This document shows, in pieces, positions 31,919-41,212 of a stretch of DNA of 47,777 nucleotides (positions are counted from its first letter, which is position 1; the number at the start of each line of letters is the position of its first letter). The translations under genes were made by a program, and so were the position numbers. The DNA comes from Salinivirgaceae bacterium (GTDB lineage Bacteria > Bacteroidota > Bacteroidia > Bacteroidales > SZUA-534), in NCBI GenBank assembly GCA_027858735.1, contig JAQICC010000427.1, forward strand, positions 1-47,777. The letters are read 5' to 3'. The notes under the pieces are model-generated. The model searched no databases. It was given only the letters and a program-made list of their open reading frames with translations, and was not told the DNA's origin.

Positions 31919-34900
31919 ATGAGAAAATTTACACACTTAAATTTATGTAAACCTATTTTGCATAGGTTAATAAAACAACAAAAATTGAAGTCCGTTTCAA
32001 TGTTGATTGTTGTTTTGATTTTGCAATTGTTTTCGGCTGAAACCTTTGCGCAGAACACTTCAATTACAGGAAAAGTAACCGATAATACTGGTGAAGGAAT
32101 TCCTGGGGCTACCATTGTTGTTAAAGGAACCTCAATGGGAACCGCAACCAATTTTGATGGAGTATATTCAATTGACAATGTACCTGCCGATGCTCAACTA
32201 GTGTTTTCATACATAGGTATGTTAGCAAAGGAAGTACTTGTTGAAGGTAAAACTTCCATTGATGTTACTTTAGAAGCTGATATGATTGGTTTAGATGAAG
32301 TAGTTGTAGTTGGTTACGGAACCATGAAAAAGGCTGATCTTACAGGTTCTGTTTCTACGCTAGGTAGTGATGATATGGTTAAACGTGCGGTCCCCAATAT
32401 TACTTCTACACTAAGTGGAAAAATGACGGGTGTTATTGCCCGTCAGGAAAGTGGACGACCAGGGGGGGATGCTCCTAAGTTTACGATTCGAGGTAAAAGT
32501 ACTTACGGTAATAACGATGCCCTGGTACTGGTTGATGGTATTGAGCGTGAGTTTGACAGAATAGACCCGAATGATATTGAAAATATTACCATATTAAAGG
32601 ATGCGGCATCGGCTGCAATTTATGGTGCTCGTGGTGCTAATGGTGTAATTTTGGTTACCACAAAGCGCGGTAGCGAAGGTCCTGGAACCATTACGTACAG
32701 TGGTTCATATACCATGTCAACGCCATCGTTTAAGCCTGAATATATGACTGTTGGAAATTATGCAAAATATTTGAATGAAGCTTCGTATATTTCTGGGGGT
32801 GACTCTATTTTTACGCCTCAGGAAGAAGCTGAATTTATGAATGGAACGCGCCCAGGAACTGATTGGTGGGGCGAAATGATGTCGGATTGGGCTCCTATGA
32901 AACAGCATAATATTTCGGCATCAGGTGGTAGCGACAAGGCTAAATATTTTATGTCTTTGGGTTATATCGATCAAAAAGGATTATATGATGCAGCAAATTA
33001 TAAACGCTATAATGTACGATCAAATTTAGATGCAAAACTGACGGATAACCTAAAAGTTGGTTTAGATATTGCGGCACGCACCGATGTTACCAATGAAGGA
33101 ACAGTTAGTGAAGACAAACTATACCAAACCTTAAGAACAGCTTTACCTTATGTACCCGCTTATATTCCTGAAGAATTGCGCACTCCTGGCGATGAGTTGG
33201 GTTTAAATAGTAACGGAGCTGCAGGTAGCCCTATGGGTGAATCTATGTATTCAGGCTACAAACAAGGTAATAATGTATTTCTTGAAACTAAAATTGGTCT
33301 TGAATATAGTTTTGATTATGTAACTGGTTTAAAAGCAATTTTTGATTATTCTTATGATAAAAAATTCTATAATTTCAAAGAATTTTCAACCCCATATATT
33401 TTAAATTTCTACACTTACGAAAATGGTTTGACCAATACACAACCAAGCGAAACTAACATAACTTTGGATCAAACAAAATCAGAAGCCACAAAGAAAACCT
33501 TACAAACAGGTTTAAATTATGATAAAGCCTTTGGAGCTCATAATATTTCTGGAGTTTTATTGATTGAACAATCAGATTATAGATGGGATAAAATTGGAGC
33601 ATACCGTGAAGGTTTTATTTCAGATGCTATTGATCAAATATTTGCTGGATCGGATATTAATAAAAATAACTTAGGTGAAGCAAGAGAGGAAGCTCGCCGA
33701 GGATACATTGGTCGTGTTGCATATAACTATAATAATAAATATTTGGTTCAAGCCAATGCACGCTACGATGGTTCTTATAATTTTCCTAGCGATAGTCGTT
33801 TTGCCATGTTTCCAGCATTTTCTGCAGGTTGGCGTATTTCTGAGGAAGAATTTATGCCAGAAATACCATACTTAAATAACTTGAAGTTACGAGCTTCATG
33901 GGGGCAATTTGGTAACGATAGAATTAACATTGACGACAATGATGTATATTTTCCGTATTATTCAGGTTACGAATATAACGAAGGAGCGATTGTTGGAGGT
34001 AAATTTTATGGAGGTGTTAGACCCACAGGACTTGCTAATTCAAATATAACTTGGGAAACTGCTGTTAGTAGTAACGTTGGTCTGGAATTCGGATTTTTTG
34101 AAGGAAAATTATCAGGTGAATTCGATTATTTCCAAAAGAGTACCAAAGATATCTTAATGAATCAGGATGCAGCAGTTCCTGCAACATTTGGAGCTGAATT
34201 GCCAGCCGAGAATCTTGGAGAAGTTGATAATTGGGGTTATGAAGGCGCTTTAAACTATAAAAATAATTTTGGTGATTATTTTGTTTCTGTTGGGGGTAAC
34301 ATAACTTATGCAACCAGTAAAGTTAAGTATATTGCTGAAGCTCTTGATGTACCTTCAAGGATAAGAAAAACGGGTCAACCTTTTGATGTTCGTATTGGTT
34401 ATGTATCAGAAGGGTTATTTCAAACTCAGGAGGAAATTGATGCTTGGGCTGTGCAAGATAATAATGGTAATAAATCGCTTCAGCCTGGAGATATCAAATA
34501 CAAAGACATAAATGGCGATACTTTAATTAACGATGAAGACCGTATTATTTTTGGACAGTCATCCACACCAAAATTGGTATTTGGCTTAAACTTTAACGTT
34601 GAATATAAAGGTTTTGCTCTAGCTGCCAATTTCCAAGGAGCAGCTGCATACGATAACTATAAAATGGTAGAGTCCTTCCAAAAAGAATACAACTCCTTAG
34701 AAGTTTTGGCTGACAATTCATGGAGAGAAGGTAATGAAGATGCGAGATATCCACGTCTTGAAATTGGAAGGTCAAATAATAATAGTTCCTATTCTTCATA
34801 CTGGATGTACGATGGTTTTTATATTAAATTAAGAAATCTAGATGTTTCGTATACTTTGGCAGATAACAGCTATTTAGATAGGGTAGGTATTGATAATGTC

Positions 34901-35026
34901 GTATTGTCATTGTCTGGAAGAAATATTTTGACATTAGCGGGAAATAAAGATTTTGATCCTGAGAATCCAAATATGAATTATCCAATAATGAAGACCTATA
35001 CTTTTGGCGTAAGTATTACTTATTAA
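31919..35026 (+). CDS. SusC-family TonB-dependent outer membrane transporter
   Basis: 1035 aa; carboxypeptidase-like N-domain (ITGKVTDNTGEGIPGATIVVKGT), LDEVVVVGYGTMKKADLTGSV, plug domain (ILKDAASAAIYGARGANGVILVTTKRG), C-terminal beta-strand. Confidence 0.97.
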   Translation: MRKFTHLNLCKPILHRLIKQQKLKSVSMLIVVLILQLFSAETFAQNTSITGKVTDNTGEGIPGATIVVKGTSMGTATNFDGVYSIDNVPADAQLVFSYIGMLAKEVLVEGKTSIDVTLEADMIGLDEVVVVGYGTMKKADLTGSVSTLGSDDMVKRAVPNITSTLSGKMTGVIARQESGRPGGDAPKFTIRGKSTYGNNDALVLVDGIEREFDRIDPNDIENITILKDAASAAIYGARGANGVILVTTKRGSEGPGTITYSGSYTMSTPSFKPEYMTVGNYAKYLNEASYISGGDSIFTPQEEAEFMNGTRPGTDWWGEMMSDWAPMKQHNISASGGSDKAKYFMSLGYIDQKGLYDAANYKRYNVRSNLDAKLTDNLKVGLDIAARTDVTNEGTVSEDKLYQTLRTALPYVPAYIPEELRTPGDELGLNSNGAAGSPMGESMYSGYKQGNNVFLETKIGLEYSFDYVTGLKAIFDYSYDKKFYNFKEFSTPYILNFYTYENGLTNTQPSETNITLDQTKSEATKKTLQTGLNYDKAFGAHNISGVLLIEQSDYRWDKIGAYREGFISDAIDQIFAGSDINKNNLGEAREEARRGYIGRVAYNYNNKYLVQANARYDGSYNFPSDSRFAMFPAFSAGWRISEEEFMPEIPYLNNLKLRASWGQFGNDRINIDDNDVYFPYYSGYEYNEGAIVGGKFYGGVRPTGLANSNITWETAVSSNVGLEFGFFEGKLSGEFDYFQKSTKDILMNQDAAVPATFGAELPAENLGEVDNWGYEGALNYKNNFGDYFVSVGGNITYATSKVKYIAEALDVPSRIRKTGQPFDVRIGYVSEGLFQTQEEIDAWAVQDNNGNKSLQPGDIKYKDINGDTLINDEDRIIFGQSSTPKLVFGLNFNVEYKGFALAANFQGAAAYDNYKMVESFQKEYNSLEVLADNSWREGNEDARYPRLEIGRSNNNSSYSSYWMYDGFYIKLRNLDVSYTLADNSYLDRVGIDNVVLSLSGRNILTLAGNKDFDPENPNMNYPIMKTYTFGVSITY

Positions 35027-35055
35027 TTTTGTAAATAACGGTAAAAAAATAAAAG

Positions 35056-36750
35056 ATGAAAAAATATAATATATTACTAATGAGTTTGTTATTGTTCCTT
35101 TTAGTAGGCTGTAATGACGATTTTCTTGACAAAGCGCCGCTTAATGTAATTAGTAGCGAACAAGTATTTAACGATGAGCAATTTGTGGAGGCTTACTTGT
35201 ACCAAATTTATAATTACATGCCTTGTGGATATGGTCGTAGGAGTCTAGATGATCCATCTGACGAGAAGACTCCTGGTGTAAATACTTTGGGATATGGGAA
35301 TGCCTATATTCTCGACTGTTGTACTGATATTTTATGTAATAAAAGTCCATGGGTTGAATCGAGTCTAACCATAGTGCCAGGTTTATTTAATTCAAGTGCT
35401 AATGATTTAAATAACTGGAATCAAAAATACGAAGCCATTCGCTATTGCAATGATTTTTTAGCAGGGACTGAAAATAGTGAATTAGATCCTGTTTTTATTA
35501 CCAGAGTTAGAGCTGAGGTTCGATTTGTAAGAGCATTTCAATACTTTGATTTAGTGCGTCGTTTTGGAGGCGTACCTTTAATTGATGGTTTGCAATCGCT
35601 TGATGATATTGAAGCTTTAATGGTACCGAGAAATACAGCGGATGAGATATATGATTTTATTGACTACGAATATGCTGAAATAGCGGATGATTTGCCATCG
35701 GCAAGTGAATTAGGGACTGAAGACTTAGGTAGAGCAACAAAAGAGGCATGTTGGGCTTTAAATGGTAGGGCCATGCTTTTTGCAGAACGTTGGACTCGTT
35801 CAGCGGAATTATCAAAAATGGTTATGGATGCGAATACATATACATTAAGTTCTGATTATAATTTATTATTTCAATCACGTGGTGGAGATCCGGAAGTGAT
35901 ATTTGAAGTATTATTTAATGGAGCAGAAAAAGGTCATGGTTTTGATCGCTTATCATTTCCTTATAGTTTTAGAGCCGACTGGGGGTCGCAGATTATCCCA
36001 ACTCAAGATTTAGTGGATAGTTATGAAACCATTAATGGTTTATCTATTGATGAAGATCCTGCTTATGATGAAACAAACCCATATGCCAATCGCGATAGCA
36101 GACTTGCTGCAACCGTTTTATATCAGGGAAATACATTTAAAGGAACAGTAATGGATTATTCCATAAGCTCTGATCCTGATGTTGTAGCTCACGGTCCTGA
36201 TGCTCCTCTTGGCGAGGTAAATAATACAACAACAGGATACAATATGAATAAATTCATAGATCAAGCTTTGGACAATGGCCCAGGATGGGGTAAAAGTCAA
36301 ACAAGCTGGAAAGAAATTAGATTGGCTGAGGTATTGTTGAATTATGCAGAGGCTCAAAACGAAGCTGCAGCAGGTCCAGATGCATCGGTTTATACAGCCA
36401 TTAACGCCGTTCGAACTCGTGCCGGACAGCCTGATTTACCTACCGGATTATCAAAAGAAGAAATGTTTGAACGCATTGTTCAAGAACGCAAAGTTGAATT
36501 AGTAGGTGAAGGTCATCGCTATTGGGATATTAGAAGATGGCATATTGGAGTTGAAGTATTGAATGAGAAAAATACCTATGGCATGTTTGTTTATAAAGAT
36601 GCTGCAACAGGCGAACTAACCTACGAACGTACAATGGTTCCAATAACAAAGCGTCCAGCTTTCCTTTATTTAGAACATTTTGATTTAATGCCAATACCGC
36701 AAGATGAAATGGATAAAAATTCAAATTTAGTTCAGAATCCGGGCTATTAA
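35056..36750 (+). CDS. SusD/RagB-family nutrient-binding outer membrane lipoprotein
   Basis: 564 aa; lipobox LLVGCNDDFLDKAPLN; RAEVRFVRAFQYFDLVRRFGGVPLI; ERIVQERKVELVGEGHRYWDIRRW; C-terminal LMPIPQDEMDKNSNLVQNPGY. Confidence 0.97.
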   Translation: MKKYNILLMSLLLFLLVGCNDDFLDKAPLNVISSEQVFNDEQFVEAYLYQIYNYMPCGYGRRSLDDPSDEKTPGVNTLGYGNAYILDCCTDILCNKSPWVESSLTIVPGLFNSSANDLNNWNQKYEAIRYCNDFLAGTENSELDPVFITRVRAEVRFVRAFQYFDLVRRFGGVPLIDGLQSLDDIEALMVPRNTADEIYDFIDYEYAEIADDLPSASELGTEDLGRATKEACWALNGRAMLFAERWTRSAELSKMVMDANTYTLSSDYNLLFQSRGGDPEVIFEVLFNGAEKGHGFDRLSFPYSFRADWGSQIIPTQDLVDSYETINGLSIDEDPAYDETNPYANRDSRLAATVLYQGNTFKGTVMDYSISSDPDVVAHGPDAPLGEVNNTTTGYNMNKFIDQALDNGPGWGKSQTSWKEIRLAEVLLNYAEAQNEAAAGPDASVYTAINAVRTRAGQPDLPTGLSKEEMFERIVQERKVELVGEGHRYWDIRRWHIGVEVLNEKNTYGMFVYKDAATGELTYERTMVPITKRPAFLYLEHFDLMPIPQDEMDKNSNLVQNPGY

Positions 36751-36793
36751 AATACTTTATAAGTAAGTTTAAGTAATGTGTTTTTTGATTAGG

Positions 36794-36820
36794 GCTGGTG
36801 TAGTAATACACCGGCTTTTT
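36794..36820 (+). terminator. Rho-independent terminator of the GH2-SusC-SusD operon
   Basis: GCTGGTGTA-gtaat-ACACCGGC stem followed by TTTTTTTT, 44 bp after the SusD stop. Confidence 0.85.
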
Positions 36821-36882
36821 TTTACTTAGTACCTTAAATCCGCAAGCGGATTCTTTGAGGCTACGAATTAACACTAATTTCG

Positions 36883-36904
36883 TTTTCACCCAATTGGGTG
36901 AAAA
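36883..36904. repeat. Perfect 22-bp palindrome
   Basis: TTTTCACCCAATTGGGTGAAAA is its own reverse complement; no T-run specific to either strand. Confidence 0.75.
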
Positions 36905-37169
36905 TATATTTCATGTAAGACTGTGCCCATCTATGGTTTCATTTTTTTGCTGCGGATATTAGGTAGTATTAAAGGAAATACTATCCAATATAAAAATAAG
37001 TATTCATGGTTTAATTTTAAAAGAGGGTGTTCGAAAATATTATGATTGGATTAAACAAAACAGAAATAAGAAATTTGAAGAACTAATATTTGATTTGAAT
37101 CGCAAATTACAAGATGATTATGGTTACTATTGAATTACCTTTAATAATAAGGGTATTTTATAGTTATTT

Positions 37170-37397
37170 TTGACAGGAAAGGCGGATTCTGCAAATGAGG
37201 TTGAACGGACATGGTGGAAAACCTTCATGGAATTGGGGAAAGTATGGGAAGTTAATCACAGTGTGGATGCCATAACTAAAATCCAAAATTTATCATTCCT
37301 ATCTTCCAGCGAAACCGATTTGAGAGCAACCGTGTGCGAGAAAGATGCTAGTACGTGTCTGTGTGGGAGTGGTAAGTTAACGAACCGCTCTACTCGG
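37170..37397 (+). other. Degenerate, ORF-less group II intron remnant (3' end with domain V/VI-like sequence)
   Basis: 37319-37397 TTGAGAGCaaCCGTGTGCGAGAAA...GTACGTGTCTGTGTGGGAGTGGT..ACCGCTCTACTCGG resembles domain V plus domain VI (GAGTGGT/ACCGCTC stem) and a CTACTCG-type 3' end. Upstream GGTTGAACGGACATGGTGG and AAAGTATGGGAAGTTAA resemble intron core text. No reverse transcriptase ORF. Confidence 0.5.
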
Positions 37398-37403
37398 AAA
37401 CGA

Positions 37404-37856
37404 TGAAGTTTATCGGAAATACCAAGACCAATTACAAATAAAAAAGGAGAAAAAATAGCAACTGCGGATTTAAGAAAAGATCACCAAGTTGAACTTCTTG
37501 AAGTTTTATTATCATCAAATTATAGGTCATGGGGTTTTAGAAATAAAGATTTGAAGCAAATTTTAGGAAAATACTAGAAAACTGCAAGAATAGCCTACGA
37601 ATTACGAAAATTAAGAGAGCGAGAAGCAGTAAAAAAGCTACAAACACCTCATTATTATTAACTTAAAAAAGATGGCTGCGTTTGGATTTTTTATTCATTT
37701 TTCAATTCTAAACACTTTTTAAAACCCTTACTATCTGTTAGTTATCTAAATAAATATTTTTCAAACTCAAAAAAAGTATCAATTATAAAGAGGGTTTACT
37801 CAGATATAAATAAGGCTGCATATTTGATTACATCAGAGTTTAAGTTAGCTTCGTAA
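37404..37856 (+). pseudogene. Decayed gene with GFRNKDL motif and C-terminal winged-helix-like region, interrupted by in-frame stops
   Basis: One frame reads SLSEIPRPITNKKGEKIATADLRKDHQVELLEVLLSSNYRSWGFRNKDLKQILGKY*KTARIAYELRKLREREAVKKLQTPHYY*LKKDGCVWIFYSFFNSKHFLKPLL...; the protein-like reading continues through two stops (~37575 and ~37650). Confidence 0.55.
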
Positions 37857-38024
37857 ATTAAAAAAAAGTGAATTTTATTTACGTTTTAAAAAAGTTAAAG
37901 CATATTACTACACTGCAATGCAGGCATAAGTTTTAGCCATTTTATAACTTGCATATTATTGATGTATCTATCCTTATTAATACATTAATAATGAATATGG
38001 TTTCGACTAAAAAATTATAATTAC

Positions 38025-38032
38025 TAAATTTG
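38025..38032 (+). promoter_or_regulatory. Candidate Bacteroidetes -7 element (TAnnTTTG) for the arg operon
   Basis: TAAATTTG at 38025-38032, with TTTCG about 20 bp upstream as a weak -33 candidate, ~117 bp before argB. Confidence 0.4.
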
Positions 38033-38148
38033 CATAATTTAATTTATGAAGGTAACCTTAAAAAACAGAATCAAACGATATAATATAGGCATACAGCATG
38101 CAATAAATATTGCGAGTGTCTGAATTATTTGATTTTATATAATTAATA

Positions 38149-38970
38149 ATGATGCAAAAACCAATAATACTTTTTAAATATGGTGGCAATGCCATGACTG
38201 ATGAAGAGGTTAAAATGAGCGTTTTAGAAAATATTTTATCCTTAAAACAGAAGGGTTATAATATTGTCATCTCGCATGGTGGCGGGCCTTTTATTAAAGA
38301 AATGCTGGCTCAGGTTAATATTGAATCTGAATTTATTGATGGACAGCGGTATACCACACCCGAATCTTTTAAATATATTGAAATGGTTTTGAAGGGGCAG
38401 GTGAACAGCGATTTGGTGAATATCATAAATAGCCTTGGATTTAGTGCTGTTGGCCTATCAGGTAAGGACGGGAACACTGTAATTGCTCATAAAAGATGGC
38501 ATAAAAAAGTAGTGCACGGAAAGGAGCAAAAAGTAGATTTGGGTCAGGTGGGTGATATTTCAAAAGTTAATCCTAAGCTTTTAAACCAATTGCTTGAAAA
38601 CGATTTTATACCTGTAATTGCTTGTATTGGTGCTGATAATAATGGTCCAGGCTACAATATTAATGGAGATACTTTTGCCGGATACCTTGCCGGAGCATTA
38701 ATGGTTGAACAGTTTGTTGTTTTAACCGACGTCGATGGATTGTTGAGGGATAAAAATGATTCCTCGTCCATAATTAGAAAAATTTCGATTCCGGAGGTGA
38801 AAACTTTAAAAGATGAAGGTATAATACAGGGGGGAATGATACCAAAAATGGAAGCCTGTGAAACTGCTATTAATATGGGAGCTCATAGTGCCAAAATAAT
38901 TAATGGTACAAAGCCTGAGCAGATTGCAAATGTTAACAATGATGCAATAGGAACTTTAATTACAAAATAG
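38149..38970 (+). CDS. argB: Acetylglutamate kinase
   Basis: 273 aa; FKYGGNAM, ISHGGGPFIKEML, FIDGQRYTTPE, GLSGKDGNTVIA, PVIACIGADNNGPGYNINGDTFAGYLAGAL, IIQGGMIPKMEAC. Confidence 0.95.
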   Translation: MMQKPIILFKYGGNAMTDEEVKMSVLENILSLKQKGYNIVISHGGGPFIKEMLAQVNIESEFIDGQRYTTPESFKYIEMVLKGQVNSDLVNIINSLGFSAVGLSGKDGNTVIAHKRWHKKVVHGKEQKVDLGQVGDISKVNPKLLNQLLENDFIPVIACIGADNNGPGYNINGDTFAGYLAGALMVEQFVVLTDVDGLLRDKNDSSSIIRKISIPEVKTLKDEGIIQGGMIPKMEACETAINMGAHSAKIINGTKPEQIANVNNDAIGTLITK

Positions 38971-38983
38971 TTAAATCAGCAAT

Positions 38984-40177
38984 ATGGAATATACAAACGA
39001 GAACTTATCAGCTTTAGACAAACAGCACTATCTACAAACATTTGGCAGGTTTCCGGTTACCTTTGAAAGAGGAGATGGATCTCATGTATGGGATGTAGAG
39101 GGCAATGAATATATTGATGCTCTTGGAGGAATTGCAGTAAATGTGCTTGGGCATAATCATCCAGGTCTGGTAAAGGCTATCCAGGAACAAGCAGGAAAGC
39201 TGCTTCATATTTCTAATTTCTATTTAAACGTACCTCAGGCCGTGCTTTCAAAAAAGCTTATTGACCTTTCAGGGCTCGATCGTGTGTTTTTTGCGAACAG
39301 TGGAGCAGAATCGGTTGAGGGAGCCATAAAAATTGCCAGAAAGTACGCCCATAGTATTGGCAGAGGAGGTGAGATAATATCCTTTGAAGGGTGCTTCCAT
39401 GGTCGAACGCTGGCTACCATTGCTACAGGTAAGGAACAAATGCAAAAAGGGTTTGAGCCTATTCCAACAGGCTTTAAAAAAGTTCCATTCAATAATTTGG
39501 ATGCGGTAAAAAAGGCTGCAACTAAAGAAACAGCAGCAATAATTATTGAACCTATTCAGGGCGAAGGTGGCATAAACATAGCTGATGAATTCTTTTTAAA
39601 GAATCTCCGAAACTATTGTGATGAGCAAAATATTGTATTGATTTTTGATGAAATTCAGTGTGGTATTGGCCGTACGGGTAAAATGTTTGCCAAAGACCAT
39701 GTTGGAGTACAGCCCGATATAATGACGCTGGCAAAAGCATTAGGTGGTGGTGTCCCCATTGGAGCCATATTATCCAATGAAAAGGTTAGCTCGGCTATAG
39801 AATTTGGTGACCATGGTACTACTTTTGGCGGAAATCCCTTAGCGTGTGCAGCGTCTCTGGCAGTGCTAGAAGCTATTGAATCGGAGAACCTTCTGGATGA
39901 GACTTTAAAAAAGGAACTTTGGTTAAGAACTGAAATTAAAAAGTTAAATATACCAGACATAAAAGAGATTAGAGGCAAGGGACTCATGCTTGGAATTGAA
40001 TTTAATTTTGAAACCAAACCTATGGTTTTGAAAATGCTGAAAAAGGGAGTGTTGGCAAATGCTACAGCAAATACTGTATTGCGGGTGGTGCCGCCCTTAA
40101 ATATTCCAACGGCCGATTTAAAAAGGGTTGTTGAGGTGATTTATGAATCGTATAACGAAATTAAAAGAAATGAATAA
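38984..40177 (+). CDS. argD: Acetylornithine/N-succinyldiaminopimelate-type aminotransferase
   Basis: 397 aa; class-III PLP aminotransferase motifs: FANSGAESVEGAIKIARKY, SFEGCFHGRTLATIA, IIEPIQGEGGIN, LIFDEIQCGIGRTGKMFA, DIMTLAKALGGGVPIGA. Confidence 0.95.
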   Translation: MEYTNENLSALDKQHYLQTFGRFPVTFERGDGSHVWDVEGNEYIDALGGIAVNVLGHNHPGLVKAIQEQAGKLLHISNFYLNVPQAVLSKKLIDLSGLDRVFFANSGAESVEGAIKIARKYAHSIGRGGEIISFEGCFHGRTLATIATGKEQMQKGFEPIPTGFKKVPFNNLDAVKKAATKETAAIIIEPIQGEGGINIADEFFLKNLRNYCDEQNIVLIFDEIQCGIGRTGKMFAKDHVGVQPDIMTLAKALGGGVPIGAILSNEKVSSAIEFGDHGTTFGGNPLACAASLAVLEAIESENLLDETLKKELWLRTEIKKLNIPDIKEIRGKGLMLGIEFNFETKPMVLKMLKKGVLANATANTVLRVVPPLNIPTADLKRVVEVIYESYNEIKRNE

Positions 40178-41207
40178 AAAGAAAATTGGTATCATTGGAG
40201 CCACTGGATATACGGGTTCTGAATTGGTGCGAATACTCAAAAATCATCCAGATGTTGAAATTAGTTTGATTACTTCGGAAAGTAGAGACGGAGAACGGTT
40301 TTCTGATGTGCATCCATTTTTTCAGGGCATTGAGGATCAAAAACTACGGTCGATTAATCAGATTGGCGAATTTGATCTGGATCTGGTATTTTTGGCACTC
40401 CCGCATGGAGTATCCATGGATTTTGTAAAGAAGCACCATAATAAATCATTTAAGATAGTGGATTTGTCGGGTGATTTCAGGTTACAAAGTGCTGCAGATT
40501 ATGAGGAATGGTATAATATGGAGCATATCTACCCTGATGGAATTAAAAAGGCTGTTTTTGGAAGTCCTGAATTATTTCGTAGTAAAATAAAGGATGCAAA
40601 GCTTGTGGCTAATCCAGGTTGTTTTCCAACCAGTGCCATATTAGGTTTAGCGCCATTATTGTCCCATAATTTAGTAGAAATAAATCCTATTATTATCGAT
40701 TCAAAAACGGGAATAACAGGGGCCGGAATTAAATCTAATCCGGTAAATCTTTTCTCAAATGTAAATGATAATTTTAAGGCTTACGGACTAAAAAAACATC
40801 GTCATACCATAGAAATACAAAATATACTTGATATAGTAGCGGATAAGAATACTATGGTTCAGTTTACTCCACACTTATTACCGGTTGACAGAGGAATATT
40901 AACCACTATTTATGTCAGGCCAGTTGGGAAAATGGATGAGAATAAGCTTAAGCAAATTTATAGTGAATTTTATGACAAGGCTCCCTTCGTGAGGTTGCGA
41001 AATCAAATTCCTGCCATTAAAGATGTTAGAGGAAGTAATTATTGTGATTTATATATTAGTTATGATGAGCGTACAAATATGATACTAATTGTTAGTGTCA
41101 TCGATAATCTGGTGAAAGGTGCATCAGGTCAGGCGGTTCAAAATATGAACCTAATGCTGGGTTTAAATGAACAGCAAGGCTTGAATATGGTACCTGTAAA
41201 TCCTTAA
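40170..41207 (+). CDS. argC: N-acetyl-gamma-glutamyl-phosphate reductase
   Basis: ORF from 40143; likely start at 40170 (MNKKKIGIIGATGYTGSELVRIL), overlapping the argD stop by 8 bp; active site VANPGCFPTSAILGLAPL; HRHTIEIQ. Confidence 0.95.
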   Translation: MNKKKIGIIGATGYTGSELVRILKNHPDVEISLITSESRDGERFSDVHPFFQGIEDQKLRSINQIGEFDLDLVFLALPHGVSMDFVKKHHNKSFKIVDLSGDFRLQSAADYEEWYNMEHIYPDGIKKAVFGSPELFRSKIKDAKLVANPGCFPTSAILGLAPLLSHNLVEINPIIIDSKTGITGAGIKSNPVNLFSNVNDNFKAYGLKKHRHTIEIQNILDIVADKNTMVQFTPHLLPVDRGILTTIYVRPVGKMDENKLKQIYSEFYDKAPFVRLRNQIPAIKDVRGSNYCDLYISYDERTNMILIVSVIDNLVKGASGQAVQNMNLMLGLNEQQGLNMVPVNP

Positions 41208-41212
41208 TAAAC

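Noticed and set aside
36530-36889. 119-aa minus-strand ORF overlapping the SusD 3' end
   Set aside because: Antisense to a well-supported SusD CDS, with no recognisable domain; probably an artefact of low-GC coding bias.
37170-37406. 78-aa plus-strand ORF as a real protein
   Set aside because: Better explained as group II intron RNA-like sequence (domain V/VI text); its composition is not protein-like.
39655-40017. 120-aa minus-strand ORF inside argD, and similar ORFs at 41773..42129 and 25642..25965
   Set aside because: Antisense shadows of strongly conserved genes (argD, argJ, HTCS) with no independent protein-like motifs.
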